Shown: positions 23,416-31,832 of the stretch, piece after piece
How positions within the stretch are numbered: the first letter of the stretch is position 1
Layout: the number at the start of each line of letters is the position of its first letter
Assembly (NCBI GenBank): GCA_003762615.1
Contig: RIAZ01000017.1
Location: 36,658-100,657 of the forward strand
From: Muribaculaceae bacterium Isolate-037 (Harlan)
Lineage (GTDB): Bacteria > Bacteroidota > Bacteroidia > Bacteroidales > Muribaculaceae
Direction of reading: 5' to 3'
DNA length: 64,000 nt
Program-made: the position numbers and the translations under genes
The notes under the pieces: generated by a model
Databases searched by the model: none
Told to the model about the DNA's origin: nothing
Seen by the model: the letters and a program-made list of their open reading frames with translations, nothing else

Positions 23416-24875
23416 TGTCCTTCTGCCGCGACATAGACGTAATAAAGACGTGGATCCGCCAAGGAACGCTAAACTTTACACGCTTCTTTTTCAAAGAAAA
23501 GTATAAGCGTAAGTTCGTCGTAGGCAAACATCACGAAAGGATAGCCGAAGCCTTAGACAAGGTATTAAAGGGCGAGATAACCCGGCTTATAATAAACATC
23601 GCACCACGCTACGGCAAGACCGAATTAGCGGTTAAGAACTTCATCGCGGAAGGCTTCGCCATTAACCCGAAGGCGAAGTTTATACACCTCAGTTATTCGG
23701 ACGACTTAGCCCGCGACAACAGCCGTGGAGTACAGGAAATTCTGCGCGAACCGAGTTATAGGCGATTGTTCCCGGACGCTATGCCGACGAGCGTAAACAC
23801 CCGCAAATGGTTTACAAAAGCCGGGGGCGGACTTTACGCCGTTTCATCAGCCGGACAGGTAACAGGCTTCGGCGCGGGTTTGGTGGATAAGGACGAAGAC
23901 GAGGAATTAGGCGACGAGGTAGCCGCCATTACTTCCGAAGGGGACGAGTTCGGCGGCGCGATAGTCATCGACGACCCTATTAAGCCGGACGACGCACGAA
24001 GCGAACAAATACGCGAGAAGGTAAACCAAAAGTTTGAAACCACCATACGAAACCGCGTTAACAGCCGAAAAACGCCGATAATTATAATTATGCAGCGTTT
24101 GGACGAAGACGACCTTTGCGGCTACTTGCAGAGGTTGGAGCCGGACGAATGGGTAGTATTGAGCCTTCCCGTTATTGAGATTGACGACGACGGCAAGGAG
24201 CGGCCGCTGTGGGAGTTCAAACACACGTTAGCCGAACTTCACGAATTGGAAGAAAAAAGCGGGTGGGTATTTGAAACGCAGTATATGCAGAACCCCCGAC
24301 CGATAACGGGGCTTATGTACGAACGCGAGTTTAAGACCTACGAAGTATTGCCCGTAACCAAGAAGCACAAAGTAAAAGCCTACGTCGATACCGCCGACAC
24401 GGGCGAAGACTTCCTTTGCTGTATTGTCTACGTCGAAACGGAAATAGGCAACTTCATTTTAGACGTGTACTATACCCAGGCCGCAATGGAAACGACCGAG
24501 CCGGAAACGGCGCGTATCCTTACGAAGTGGGAAGTAGAGGAAGCAATAATAGAGAGTAACAACGGCGGGCGCGGCTTCGCCCGGAAGGTAGAAGAAAACT
24601 GCCGGATATTGGGAAACCGCCGCACCGTTGTACGCTGGTTCCACCAAGGCGAAAACAAGGATATACGAATATTCAGCCACTCAAACGAGGTGCAGAACCT
24701 TACGCACTTCCCGAAGGAGTGGGCGCACTTATGGCCGAAGTTTCACAAGGCTATAACCCAATACAAGAAGCAGGGAACAAACACCCACGACGACGCGCCG
24801 GACGCTCTAACGGGAACGGTGGAGAAACGCCCCGACGGGAAGCAAAGTATTTCAAGATTAAAACAAATTTTCTAA
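23415..24875 (+). CDS. terL: Terminase large subunit
   Basis: 486 residues. ATPase half: the Walker A variant IAPRYGKTELAVK (~residues 62-74), a following YSDDLARDNSRGVQEIL, then GAIVIDDPIKPDDARS (Walker B, IDDP) and IIIIMQRLDEDDLCGYL (motif III). Nuclease half: AYVDTADTGEDFLCCIVY and EEAIIESNNGGRGF, then HDDAPDALTGTVE, supply the acidic metal ligands of an RNase H-like nuclease. All expected parts are present. It packages DNA with the small terminase and the portal. Confidence 0.95.
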   Translation: MSFCRDIDVIKTWIRQGTLNFTRFFFKEKYKRKFVVGKHHERIAEALDKVLKGEITRLIINIAPRYGKTELAVKNFIAEGFAINPKAKFIHLSYSDDLARDNSRGVQEILREPSYRRLFPDAMPTSVNTRKWFTKAGGGLYAVSSAGQVTGFGAGLVDKDEDEELGDEVAAITSEGDEFGGAIVIDDPIKPDDARSEQIREKVNQKFETTIRNRVNSRKTPIIIIMQRLDEDDLCGYLQRLEPDEWVVLSLPVIEIDDDGKERPLWEFKHTLAELHELEEKSGWVFETQYMQNPRPITGLMYEREFKTYEVLPVTKKHKVKAYVDTADTGEDFLCCIVYVETEIGNFILDVYYTQAAMETTEPETARILTKWEVEEAIIESNNGGRGFARKVEENCRILGNRRTVVRWFHQGENKDIRIFSHSNEVQNLTHFPKEWAHLWPKFHKAITQYKKQGTNTHDDAPDALTGTVEKRPDGKQSISRLKQIF

Positions 24876-24897
24876 CCCCCATAAACCCCAATAGACT

Positions 24898-26385
24898 ATG
24901 CCACCTATTGACGAACTACTAAAAGCGGGCGACTACCCCGCAGCTATAAACGAGTTGAGAAACGGGCGAATTACGACCCTTCCCAATTCGGAGCAGTACG
25001 CCGCGCAGTACGACCCTGCAAAGCACGACATCAACGACCCGCGCAAACGCCCGGACAAACTTGTAGTAATTGACAAGGATAGCGAGGAATACGGCCAAGT
25101 CAAGAACATCAACGTAAACGCCGAACTTACCACGGAACAGGGGTTTAGAATTGAACCCGTAGCCCGCATAGCGTTAGCCCTTCAAAAGTTGATAGTGAAA
25201 CGCGCCGTAGCGTTTACCTTTGGCAACCCGGTAGCCTACGACGCAGACCCGAAAAACGCCGAAGAAAAGGCCGTATTAGCCGCCCTTAAACGTGTATTCC
25301 ACGAAGTCAAGGAGAAGACACTGAACCGCCGCGTAGCCCGTGGACTTTTCAGCACTACCGAAGTAGCCGAATATTGGTACCCGGTAGAAGCCGAGGAAGA
25401 ACACGACCTTTACGGCTTCCCCACAAAAACGAAGTTCCGCGTAGCCCTGTTTAGTCCGGCCTTCGGGGATAAACTTTACCCATACTTCGACGACAACCGC
25501 GACCTAATAGCCTTTTCCCGTGAGTTCACGAAGAAGGCCGACGACCTGACTACGCGCACCTACTTTGAAACCTACACGAAGGACGCGCACTATATATGGA
25601 CGGCGGAAGGCCCGACCGGGACGGAAGCAAAGAACTGGGAGTTAGTCGAGGGCTACCCCAAGCAGCTAACCATCGGCAAAATCCCCATAGTGTACGGAAG
25701 CCAACCCGCCGTAGAGTGGGAAGACGTGCAGAGCCTTATCGACCGTTTGGAAAAGTTACTTTCCAACTTCGCCGATACCAACGACTACCACGCAAGCCCG
25801 AAAATTTTTGTAAAGGGTAAGATTTTAGGCTTTGCCCGAAAGGGAGAAGCCGGGGCAATTATAGAAGCCGAGGACGGCGCGGAAGCGTCCTACCTATCAT
25901 GGGCGCAAGCCCCGGAAAGCGTGAAGTTAGAAATAGACACGCTTCTCCGAATGATATATACCATTACCCAAACGCCCGACATTTCCTTTGACAGCGTGAA
26001 GGGAATAGGCGCGGTTAGTGGTATAGCCCTTCAACTTCTATTTATGGACGCACACTTAAAGGTACAGGACAAAATGGAAGTATTCGACGACTATTTAACC
26101 CGACGTGCAAACATCGTGTTAGCCTACCTCGGCGCGGCCAACGTCAAGAGCAAAGCCGCCGCCCGTCGTCTTATTGTTTCGCCCCGGATAACGCCGTACA
26201 TTATTGAGGACGAAACCGCGAAAGTAAACCTTCTCCAAGGAGCCAACGGCGGCAAGGCGGTAGCAAGCCAAAAAACAACCGTTCGCCGTTTGGGTTGGGC
26301 CGAAGACCCGGAAGCGGAATTAGCCGAGATACAACAGGAAGAAGACCGCGCCAATACATGGACGGAAGGCGAACCGACCCTTTAA
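24898..26385 (+). CDS. Portal protein (SPP1 gp6-like)
   Basis: 495 residues between terminase and MuF-type head protein, the standard portal position. Family-like features are KRAVAFTFGNPVAYDA, VAEYWYPVEAEE, PIVYGSQPAVEWEDVQSLIDRLEKLLSNFADTNDYHASPKIFVKG and SFDSVKGIGAVSGIALQLLFMDAHLKVQDKMEVFDDYLTRR near the C terminus, as in SPP1 gp6-type portals. The length is normal. It forms the dodecameric DNA channel at a capsid vertex. Confidence 0.88.
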   Translation: MPPIDELLKAGDYPAAINELRNGRITTLPNSEQYAAQYDPAKHDINDPRKRPDKLVVIDKDSEEYGQVKNINVNAELTTEQGFRIEPVARIALALQKLIVKRAVAFTFGNPVAYDADPKNAEEKAVLAALKRVFHEVKEKTLNRRVARGLFSTTEVAEYWYPVEAEEEHDLYGFPTKTKFRVALFSPAFGDKLYPYFDDNRDLIAFSREFTKKADDLTTRTYFETYTKDAHYIWTAEGPTGTEAKNWELVEGYPKQLTIGKIPIVYGSQPAVEWEDVQSLIDRLEKLLSNFADTNDYHASPKIFVKGKILGFARKGEAGAIIEAEDGAEASYLSWAQAPESVKLEIDTLLRMIYTITQTPDISFDSVKGIGAVSGIALQLLFMDAHLKVQDKMEVFDDYLTRRANIVLAYLGAANVKSKAAARRLIVSPRITPYIIEDETAKVNLLQGANGGKAVASQKTTVRRLGWAEDPEAELAEIQQEEDRANTWTEGEPTL

Positions 26386-26551
26386 TCCCACGAAACCGCC
26401 CAAAATTCCGTAATACGCTCTATTTATGGAGAATACGAACCGAAAGAAGCCATTTTAAGCCGCGTGTAAGCCGCGTTTCCTTCCGAATGGATAAAGTACC
26501 CACCTCGGAAGTGAAACGCGCTTAAACGCGAAATTCCGAAAAAATAACTTT

Positions 26552-28834
26552 ATGCCCGATTATACCGAAAACCGCCTTATAGTCCGACTTCGGGGCTTCG
26601 ATGCCCGGCACTACGCCAAGACGCGGCAGTACGCCCGCCAAGTGGAACGGCTCTATAACACCGCTTGCGACGAGATAGCCCGCGCCGCCGGACGTATAAC
26701 CATACCCGAAGACGGCGTTTTTAGTTTCGACGACTTCCCGGCTACACGTCGCCAAGCCGAAGGCATACTTTCCCGACTTACGAAGAAGGTAGAAGCCGTT
26801 ATAACTACCGGGACGCGGACGGAGTGGCAAGCGGCCTGCGACAAAAGCGACGCTTTTTTAGGTTCCATACTTCGCACGTCCCGGCTAACCCCGGAAGAAG
26901 CGGAGAAGTACCAAGCCCGGAACCTCGAAGCCTTACAAGCCTTCCAACAGCGTAAAGCCGGAGGTTTGGGGCTTAGTCAGCGCGTATGGAAGTACACGGA
27001 AGAATTTAAGACGGCGTTAGAATTGGGTATAGACGTAGCCGTAGGAGAAGGACGCAGCGCACAGCAGCTCTCCCGCGACCTTCGCCAATACTTACAACAG
27101 CCGGACAAACTATTTAGGCGCGTCCGAGATAAGGGCGGAAACCTTCGGCTTAGTAAGGCGGCGAAGATGTACCACCCCGGCCAAGGCGTTTACAGGAGTG
27201 CAGCCAAGAACGCCGAGCGTTTGGCCCGGACGGAAGTAAATATGGCATATAGGGAAGCCGAATACTTACGATGGCAACAATTAGATTTCGTCGTAGGCTT
27301 CCGCGTGATGTTGAGCAACAACCACACCACGAAGGACAGCAAAGGGAAGACCGTACCGTTAACCGACATTTGCGACGAGTTGGCGGGCGACTACCCCAAA
27401 ACTTTCAAGTTCCTCGGTTGGCACCCGCAATGCCGTTGCGTCGTCGTGCCTATTATGTCCGACTACGACGAGTTCAACAAAGACAGGGCGAACCGATTAA
27501 AAGCCATAGTCCGGGGGCAGTCCTACAAAAGCCTTCCTTCCCGTCGCACCGTCCGCGATGTTCCGGCGGCGTTCCGTAGCCACATAGAAGCCATAGCCGA
27601 CCGTTCTAAGAATTGGAAGGCTATGCCGTACTACATACGCGACAACTTCAAGAACGGCGTTATTTCCGGCGGTTTGCTTCCGTCCATACCGCAGAAAACA
27701 CAAATGCCGGGCACCACGGCGAAACCGCCCGAACCCTGTACGGAGTTCGACGGAGAGATAGCCAACTTTAAGACGTGGGCTTATACTTACGGCTTAGACG
27801 TGGCAGCGTTGGATGTGTTACGCACTTCCGGCGACCGGGAAGGACTACGCGCCGAGTTGAAGCGGTTGCAGGGCGAATTATTACCGCGCCGCACCGAGTG
27901 GATCCACGCCCGTAGCGAGGTGGAAGACTTCGCCAAGACCGCCGTAGGCTACGACGACGTAATTAGCGAGATTAACAAGGAACTAAACGCTACCGAAATT
28001 AAGACTTCCAACTATTACGGCAACTGCATTAGCCGCCTTAAAGCCTTCTTTGCGTCCCTTCCGGGCAAGTTGACTGTAGCCAAAGGAAAGAAGGGCAATT
28101 ATTCCCCAAATATGCCCAAGGAGTTAGAGAAGGGCGGCAAGTGGCTACGCGACGACGACTACGAATATAGCCGGGAGTTCTTCGACCTTATAGACCCGAA
28201 ACACCCCATACCGCTAACAATTCATAGCAAGACGGGGAACAATAGTTATTATAGTCCTTCCGAAAAGCGCGTTTATATTGACAGCGGCGGCACACGCAGC
28301 TCGCAAAGTCCATATTACCGCCGCGCCCTTATTTACCATGAGTTCGGGCATGGCATAGATTGGCAAAGGAATTTAAGATTTAGCACCGAAGTAAAAGACC
28401 TTCGCGCCAAACAAATAGCCCGGCTTCGTCAAAAAGTGGAAACGACTAAGACGACACGCCGATACGACCCGGATAAAAGAAAATATGTTACGGAAACTAC
28501 GAAAACAAAGGTAATGAAGGCTAAGGTACTTTCCGAAAGGTTAGACCGACTTTATAGGAAGATATTCTCCATGAGCGACACGGTATTTACGAAGCGCGGA
28601 ATAACCAAACACGACGTTATAGAACAAATTGCCGCCGTCCAAGATACTCTAAAAAGCCTTATTATTTCCGTTGGTTGGGGCCATACTACAAAATACTTCA
28701 AGGGCGTAGGTAAAAGCGAAGCCGAATATATAGCCCATTGTTTTGAAAACGCATTTATAGGAAACCGCGTATTCCAAAAGTATTTACCTACGGAATACGC
28801 GGAAATGATAGCGTTTATAAGAAGCCTCAAGTAA
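26552..28834 (+). CDS. MuF-type head morphogenesis protein with C-terminal HEXXH domain
   Basis: 760 residues, much longer than a usual SPP1 gp7/MuF protein. Residues ~150-300 are the MuF core (YRSAAKNAERLARTEVNMAYREAEYLRW, MLSNNHTTKDSKG, and FKFLGWHPQCRCVVVPI with the HPxCRC ending). Residues ~400-760 are an added region with IYHEFGHGIDW, a zinc-metallopeptidase HEXXH motif (His596, Glu597, His600), preceded by YYSPSEKRVYIDSGGTRSS. Fusion of MuF to toxin or enzyme domains is known in phages; here the extra domain may be injected with the DNA. It ends at a convergent terminator. Confidence 0.85.
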   Translation: MPDYTENRLIVRLRGFDARHYAKTRQYARQVERLYNTACDEIARAAGRITIPEDGVFSFDDFPATRRQAEGILSRLTKKVEAVITTGTRTEWQAACDKSDAFLGSILRTSRLTPEEAEKYQARNLEALQAFQQRKAGGLGLSQRVWKYTEEFKTALELGIDVAVGEGRSAQQLSRDLRQYLQQPDKLFRRVRDKGGNLRLSKAAKMYHPGQGVYRSAAKNAERLARTEVNMAYREAEYLRWQQLDFVVGFRVMLSNNHTTKDSKGKTVPLTDICDELAGDYPKTFKFLGWHPQCRCVVVPIMSDYDEFNKDRANRLKAIVRGQSYKSLPSRRTVRDVPAAFRSHIEAIADRSKNWKAMPYYIRDNFKNGVISGGLLPSIPQKTQMPGTTAKPPEPCTEFDGEIANFKTWAYTYGLDVAALDVLRTSGDREGLRAELKRLQGELLPRRTEWIHARSEVEDFAKTAVGYDDVISEINKELNATEIKTSNYYGNCISRLKAFFASLPGKLTVAKGKKGNYSPNMPKELEKGGKWLRDDDYEYSREFFDLIDPKHPIPLTIHSKTGNNSYYSPSEKRVYIDSGGTRSSQSPYYRRALIYHEFGHGIDWQRNLRFSTEVKDLRAKQIARLRQKVETTKTTRRYDPDKRKYVTETTKTKVMKAKVLSERLDRLYRKIFSMSDTVFTKRGITKHDVIEQIAAVQDTLKSLIISVGWGHTTKYFKGVGKSEAEYIAHCFENAFIGNRVFQKYLPTEYAEMIAFIRSLK

Positions 28835-29129
28835 GAGGAACGAGGTATAAACAACCGTCCATAATAGAGCCTACGACCTTCGCGCCGGTAGGCTCTTTTT
28901 CGCCTTCGCCCGGATATACAGGAAGAAGCCGGGCTTTACCTTCCAGGCACCGCCGGAGTATTGCGCCGTTCTTCTTCGCGTCCGGCTCGGCATATTCAAG
29001 AAGCCGCACTAAGTCCACGTCGTCAGCGTCCGCACCTTCGGACGAAAGGAAGCCTTCTACAAGAAGTTCATCGGGAACAACGGTAACGGGCTGTTTGCCC
29101 TTTGTCGTGTTTATTTGGGGTACTTTCAT
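28827..29129 (-). CDS. Hypothetical protein of the minus-strand cassette (100 aa)
   Basis: 100 residues, ending in DGCLYLVPLT. An acidic middle (SSEGADADDVDLVRLLEYAEPDAKKNGAILRRCLEG) suggests a soluble helical domain. It is the last gene of the minus-strand cassette, its stop overlaps the end of the MuF gene by 8 bases, and its C-terminal codons contain the plus-strand terminator. Not recognised. Confidence 0.5.
   Translation of the reverse strand: MKVPQINTTKGKQPVTVVPDELLVEGFLSSEGADADDVDLVRLLEYAEPDAKKNGAILRRCLEGKARLLPVYPGEGEKEPTGAKVVGSIMDGCLYLVPLT
28867..28900 (+). terminator. Terminator of the packaging/head operon, inside a convergent gene
   Basis: GAGCCTAC (28867-28874) pairs with GTAGGCTC (28888-28895), followed by TTTTT. 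It lies within the C-terminal coding part of the minus-strand gene 28827-29129, so the same bases serve as terminator and coding sequence. Confidence 0.8.
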
Positions 29130-29132
29130 AGC

Positions 29133-29483
29133 CTAAAATTTAGAATCAAAGCGGGCATAGTCCGAAGGATAACGACCGATACCGAAGGCGTTAGTTTCGC
29201 CGTCATAAGTAACGAAACAACCGGCCAAAACGTCCGCCACGCCGTTAAGTTCTTCGGAAGGAAGCGGCGCACCTTCAACGGAAGGGAAAAGGGAAGTAAC
29301 AACCCGGTCAAGTTCGCGGAGAGCTTCGCGCCGGGTTTTACCGTGGCTAATACTAATCTTTGCCAACGCAGAAGTAACGCCCGAATAACGAATTTCGGGA
29401 AGTATTGTTTTAGCGTATTCGTCCATTATTTCGGTACACTTACGCCGTAGTATTGGATTTATTCGAGGTATATAGTTATCCAT
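29133..29483 (-). CDS. Hypothetical protein of the minus-strand cassette (116 aa)
   Basis: 116 residues, mostly helical (ILRRKCTEIMDEYAKTILPEIRYSGVTSALAKISISHGKTRREALRELDRVVTSLFPSVE). There is no signal or membrane segment. It overlaps the upstream 74-aa gene by 8 bases and is 3 bases from the next gene, so the three are coupled. Not recognised; cassettes like this in prophages often carry exclusion or defence functions. Confidence 0.5.
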   Translation of the reverse strand: MDNYIPRINPILRRKCTEIMDEYAKTILPEIRYSGVTSALAKISISHGKTRREALRELDRVVTSLFPSVEGAPLPSEELNGVADVLAGCFVTYDGETNAFGIGRYPSDYARFDSKF

Positions 29484-29700
29484 TTTGGCTATATTTGGCT
29501 TCGATTGTTACGTTACTAATTCGGCAGTCCACAACGTCGCCGCTATCAGCGAGAGCGGGAACGACGGACACGCCTACGGCTATATTTACGTCCGTGGCAT
29601 ACGCCCCGGCGAATTGCTTAACGGCTTCCGTTATGCTGTATTCAAATTCCGCCTTCTTCGTAAAGAACAATTCGGCGGGGGTTAAGTTCTTTTCTTCCAT
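29476..29700 (-). CDS. Hypothetical protein of the minus-strand cassette (74 aa)
   Basis: 74 residues from ATG 29700: MEEKNLTPAELFFTKKAEF then YSITEAVKQFAGAYATDVNIAVGVSVVPAL. A longer frame exists upstream but the 29700 start lies just after a good minus-strand promoter. Soluble, with one alpha and one beta half. It overlaps the next gene by 8 bases. Not recognised. Confidence 0.5.
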   Translation of the reverse strand: MEEKNLTPAELFFTKKAEFEYSITEAVKQFAGAYATDVNIAVGVSVVPALADSGDVVDCRISNVTIEAKYSQNG

Positions 29701-29726
29701 AGTTGTAATGGGCTTTAATTCAAACG

Positions 29727-29758
29727 CAAAGATACGACAATAACGCACCCAATCCAAA
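29727..29758 (-). promoter_or_regulatory. Bacteroides-type promoter of the minus-strand cassette
   Basis: On the minus strand TTTG (29758-29755), a 20-base spacer and TATCTTTG (29734-29727), ending 26 bases before the ATG at 29700. This is close to the Bacteroides -33/-7 consensus. Confidence 0.7.
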
Positions 29759-29880
29759 TCAGCCAACCACGACAACCGGGAAGACAATACCCACCAAGGC
29801 ACAGCCGTAACCGTATAACGTAGAACGGGCGTAACTAATTGTTACCAACCGAAAAAGTCAATAGCGAAAAATACTCAATT

Positions 29881-29897
29881 CGTATTACTTTGTTACG
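29881..29897 (-). promoter_or_regulatory. Phage palindrome, copy F (degenerate)
   Basis: On the minus strand CGTAACAAAGTAATACG. It overlaps the 3' end of the gene 29885-30130 and lies upstream of the 29727-29758 promoter. Two bases depart from the better copies, so it is the weakest member. Confidence 0.35.
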
Positions 29898-30130
29898 CTT
29901 CGTTCCTTTCGGGCTTCTTCAAGTATTCGGGTAGCGCGTTCCAAGCCGCCCAATTTAACACGGGTAACAGCCACACGCCCGTAGATGTCGGCTACTTCCT
30001 TCGCCCGTGCTTCGGCTTCCCTTTGCGCCTTCTTCCGCATACGCCGGGGCTTAGTAATTAGAGCGACAACAACAATTAGGAACGCCACCCCGAAACACAG
30101 GGTGGCGACCCATAATAACACGGCTTCCAT
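29885..30130 (-). CDS. Small membrane-anchored protein (81 aa)
   Basis: 81 residues. One N-terminal membrane helix (VLLWVATLCFGVAFLIVVVALI) is followed by a strongly basic, coiled-coil cytoplasmic tail (RRMRKKAQREAEARAKEVADIYGRVAVTRVKLGGLERATRILEEARKE). It lies 7 bases after the lipoprotein gene, so the two are co-transcribed. The pair could act at the envelope, for example in superinfection exclusion; this is inference. Confidence 0.55.
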   Translation of the reverse strand: MEAVLLWVATLCFGVAFLIVVVALITKPRRMRKKAQREAEARAKEVADIYGRVAVTRVKLGGLERATRILEEARKERSVTK

Positions 30131-30137
30131 TACGGCG

Positions 30138-30641
30138 TTATTGCTTCTTAAAGATATAGGGAAGCGTTATGCCGGATTGGTAAAGGTTAAATTCCGTTTC
30201 GCTAACTACCTTCAAGTCGTAGACGTGGAACATTGTATTATCTTCCACTTCCCACAACGAAAGGATAGTAGCGGACGGGGCTACATTGTAATAACACTTA
30301 ACCGCTTCGTAAGGCTGGCCCTTATAGGCAACCGAATAGTAGGTACATTCGCCCTGTGCATAGAAGGCGGTAGTTTCCCCGTCGATATAGGAACTTTTCT
30401 TAATTTCCTTTTCGGTTGAGTAGTGCGACCCGAATACAATTTTATCGGGTTCGGGTTGAAGGTTTGCCCCCGGATAACTACCGAGGTTTGAAAATTGGTA
30501 ATCGGCCCAAGTACCGTTAAAGATAGCGAAGACCTTCTCCTGTTTTTCGGTGTAGTTGCTTCCGCCGTTTGGCTCGTCGTCAGAGGAACACCCACACAGC
30601 AGCACCGAAGGAAGGAGCGCACAAAGTAACAACTTCTTCAT
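30138..30641 (-). CDS. Putative lipoprotein of the minus-strand cassette (167 aa)
   Basis: 167 residues with a clear lipoprotein signal (MKKLLLCALLPSVLLCGCSSDDEP), where the Cys in CGCSS is the lipidation site, followed by acidic residues as in surface-exposed Bacteroidetes lipoproteins. The remainder is beta-rich (FNGTWADYQFS, EKIVFG-like segment, YSVAYKGQPYEAVKCYYNVAP, LSLWEVEDNTMFHVYDLKVV), suggesting a lipocalin-like barrel. It is the first gene of a minus-strand cassette embedded in the head genes and is probably expressed by the lysogen. It may alter the cell surface and exclude other phages. Confidence 0.65.
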   Translation of the reverse strand: MKKLLLCALLPSVLLCGCSSDDEPNGGSNYTEKQEKVFAIFNGTWADYQFSNLGSYPGANLQPEPDKIVFGSHYSTEKEIKKSSYIDGETTAFYAQGECTYYSVAYKGQPYEAVKCYYNVAPSATILSLWEVEDNTMFHVYDLKVVSETEFNLYQSGITLPYIFKKQ

Positions 30642-31023
30642 AAATTGAGTAACTTTGCGCCACCGCCCGAAGTGGCAGGGTTAAACGCACGAAAAAAGCG
30701 CGGACTATATAGGTTTGAGTATTTGCGGCATCGCCAAACGCCTTACGAAAACAAACCGTATAGCCGCGCTTCATCGGTATATCGTGGTAGGGATATACGA
30801 CGCTACGCGCTTAGGTTCATTCTTTGTAATTTGTTAATTTGGCGATTTTCAAATACTAAGAACCTATCGCTTCTTCGATAAGTCGCCGGATTTTTCCCCG
30901 GCAACACCGCAAAGTTACTGCAAATAATTCACATTCCGCATATAAAAGGCTAACAAAGTGTACGGCAACCGCCGCCGAGCGTTGGAAGTTTCGGCGAAGT
31001 GTTTGCCGCCCCTTACTTAAACT
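30642..31023. other. Structured intergenic region between lipoprotein and scaffold genes
   Basis: About 440 bases without a gene between 30642 and 31082. A long imperfect inverted repeat spans 30696-30771. A second pairs TTAGGTTC (near 30811) with GAACCTA (near 30861). Small hairpins TATCG/CGATA and GCCGG/CCGGC follow (about 30867-30905). They may separate divergent transcription units or encode a structured RNA. Confidence 0.45.
30696..30771. repeat. Long imperfect inverted repeat
   Basis: The left arm from 30696 (AAGCGCGG, TATA, GGTTTG at 30712-30717) pairs with a right arm starting CAAACC at 30752 and ending CGCGCTT at 30771, with small bulges and a 34-base loop. Confidence 0.55.
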
Positions 31024-31060
31024 TGTATTAAGGTAATACGCTAACTTTGCGCTATGTTTA
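31024..31060 (+). promoter_or_regulatory. Phage palindrome copy C with -7 element
   Basis: TGTATTAAGGTAATACG (31024-31040); the GTATTA-AGG-TAATAC core is a perfect inverted repeat. TAACTTTG follows at 31042-31049, and TATGTTTA at 31053-31060 is a second possible -7 box at the spacing seen at copies B and D. It directly precedes the scaffold/capsid operon. Confidence 0.65.
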
Positions 31061-31082
31061 AGTAACCCCCACTACAAATTTT

Positions 31083-31808
31083 ATGGACGAATTAACATTA
31101 GCAATTTTAGCACTACTGCAGGAAAAATTTGCAGGCGAGCGAAAAGACGGTTTAACGCAGCTTGCGGCCTTCATAGGCTTAAACGCCGCGACCATTGAAG
31201 AAGCAACCGAAGTCGTAGGTAATCTTACCGCCGACAAGGTTAGCAAATTCGTTAAGGACTACCGAAGCCGAACCGACGCGGAGATAGCCAAGGCAAACAA
31301 GACCCACGAAGAAGGCCTTAGACGTAAGTACGACTTCAAGGAGAAGGAACAGCCCGGCGGCGAACCTCAGCCCGGACAGCAGACACCCCCGGCCCCGGCG
31401 GGAGCATTGACAGCCGAGCAGATACGCGAAATTATCCGCGAGGAAAACAAGGCAATACGCGAAGGCTACGACAGCCTACGCGCCGAGAAAACCACAGCCA
31501 CCCGCCGCGAACAATTTGTAGCGAAGTTGGAAGCCGCCAAGATTGAGGGCAAGCAGCGCGAAATGATGCTGCGCAGCTTCGACCGCGTAGCCCCCACCTT
31601 CAAGGACGACGACGACTTTAACGGGTACTTAAACGAAGTGCAGGCCGACCTCGACGGCATAGCACAGGAGCAAAGCAACAAAGGACTGCAAGGCCACGAT
31701 AAGCCCCTCTTTGGAGCCGTGACTAAAGAAGGTATTAGCCAAGGCGTAGCAGACTACATCGCTTCGCAGAGTGACAACAACCCGACCCTTACAGGGAAGG
31801 AAATTTAA
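31083..31808 (+). CDS. Putative capsid scaffold protein
   Basis: 241 residues, highly charged and helical, without signal or membrane segments. There is a Pro/Gln/Gly-rich linker (EQPGGEPQPGQQTPPAPAG, residues ~98-116), then long helices (IREIIREENKAIREGYDSLRAEKTTATRREQFVAKLEAAKIEGKQREMMLRSF). Position (between the head module and the capsid gene), size and composition are those of a phage scaffold. It is the first gene after palindrome C, so it opens the structural operon. Confidence 0.7.
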   Translation: MDELTLAILALLQEKFAGERKDGLTQLAAFIGLNAATIEEATEVVGNLTADKVSKFVKDYRSRTDAEIAKANKTHEEGLRRKYDFKEKEQPGGEPQPGQQTPPAPAGALTAEQIREIIREENKAIREGYDSLRAEKTTATRREQFVAKLEAAKIEGKQREMMLRSFDRVAPTFKDDDDFNGYLNEVQADLDGIAQEQSNKGLQGHDKPLFGAVTKEGISQGVADYIASQSDNNPTLTGKEI

Positions 31809-31832
31809 CAACCCCCTAAACCGACAACGAAA

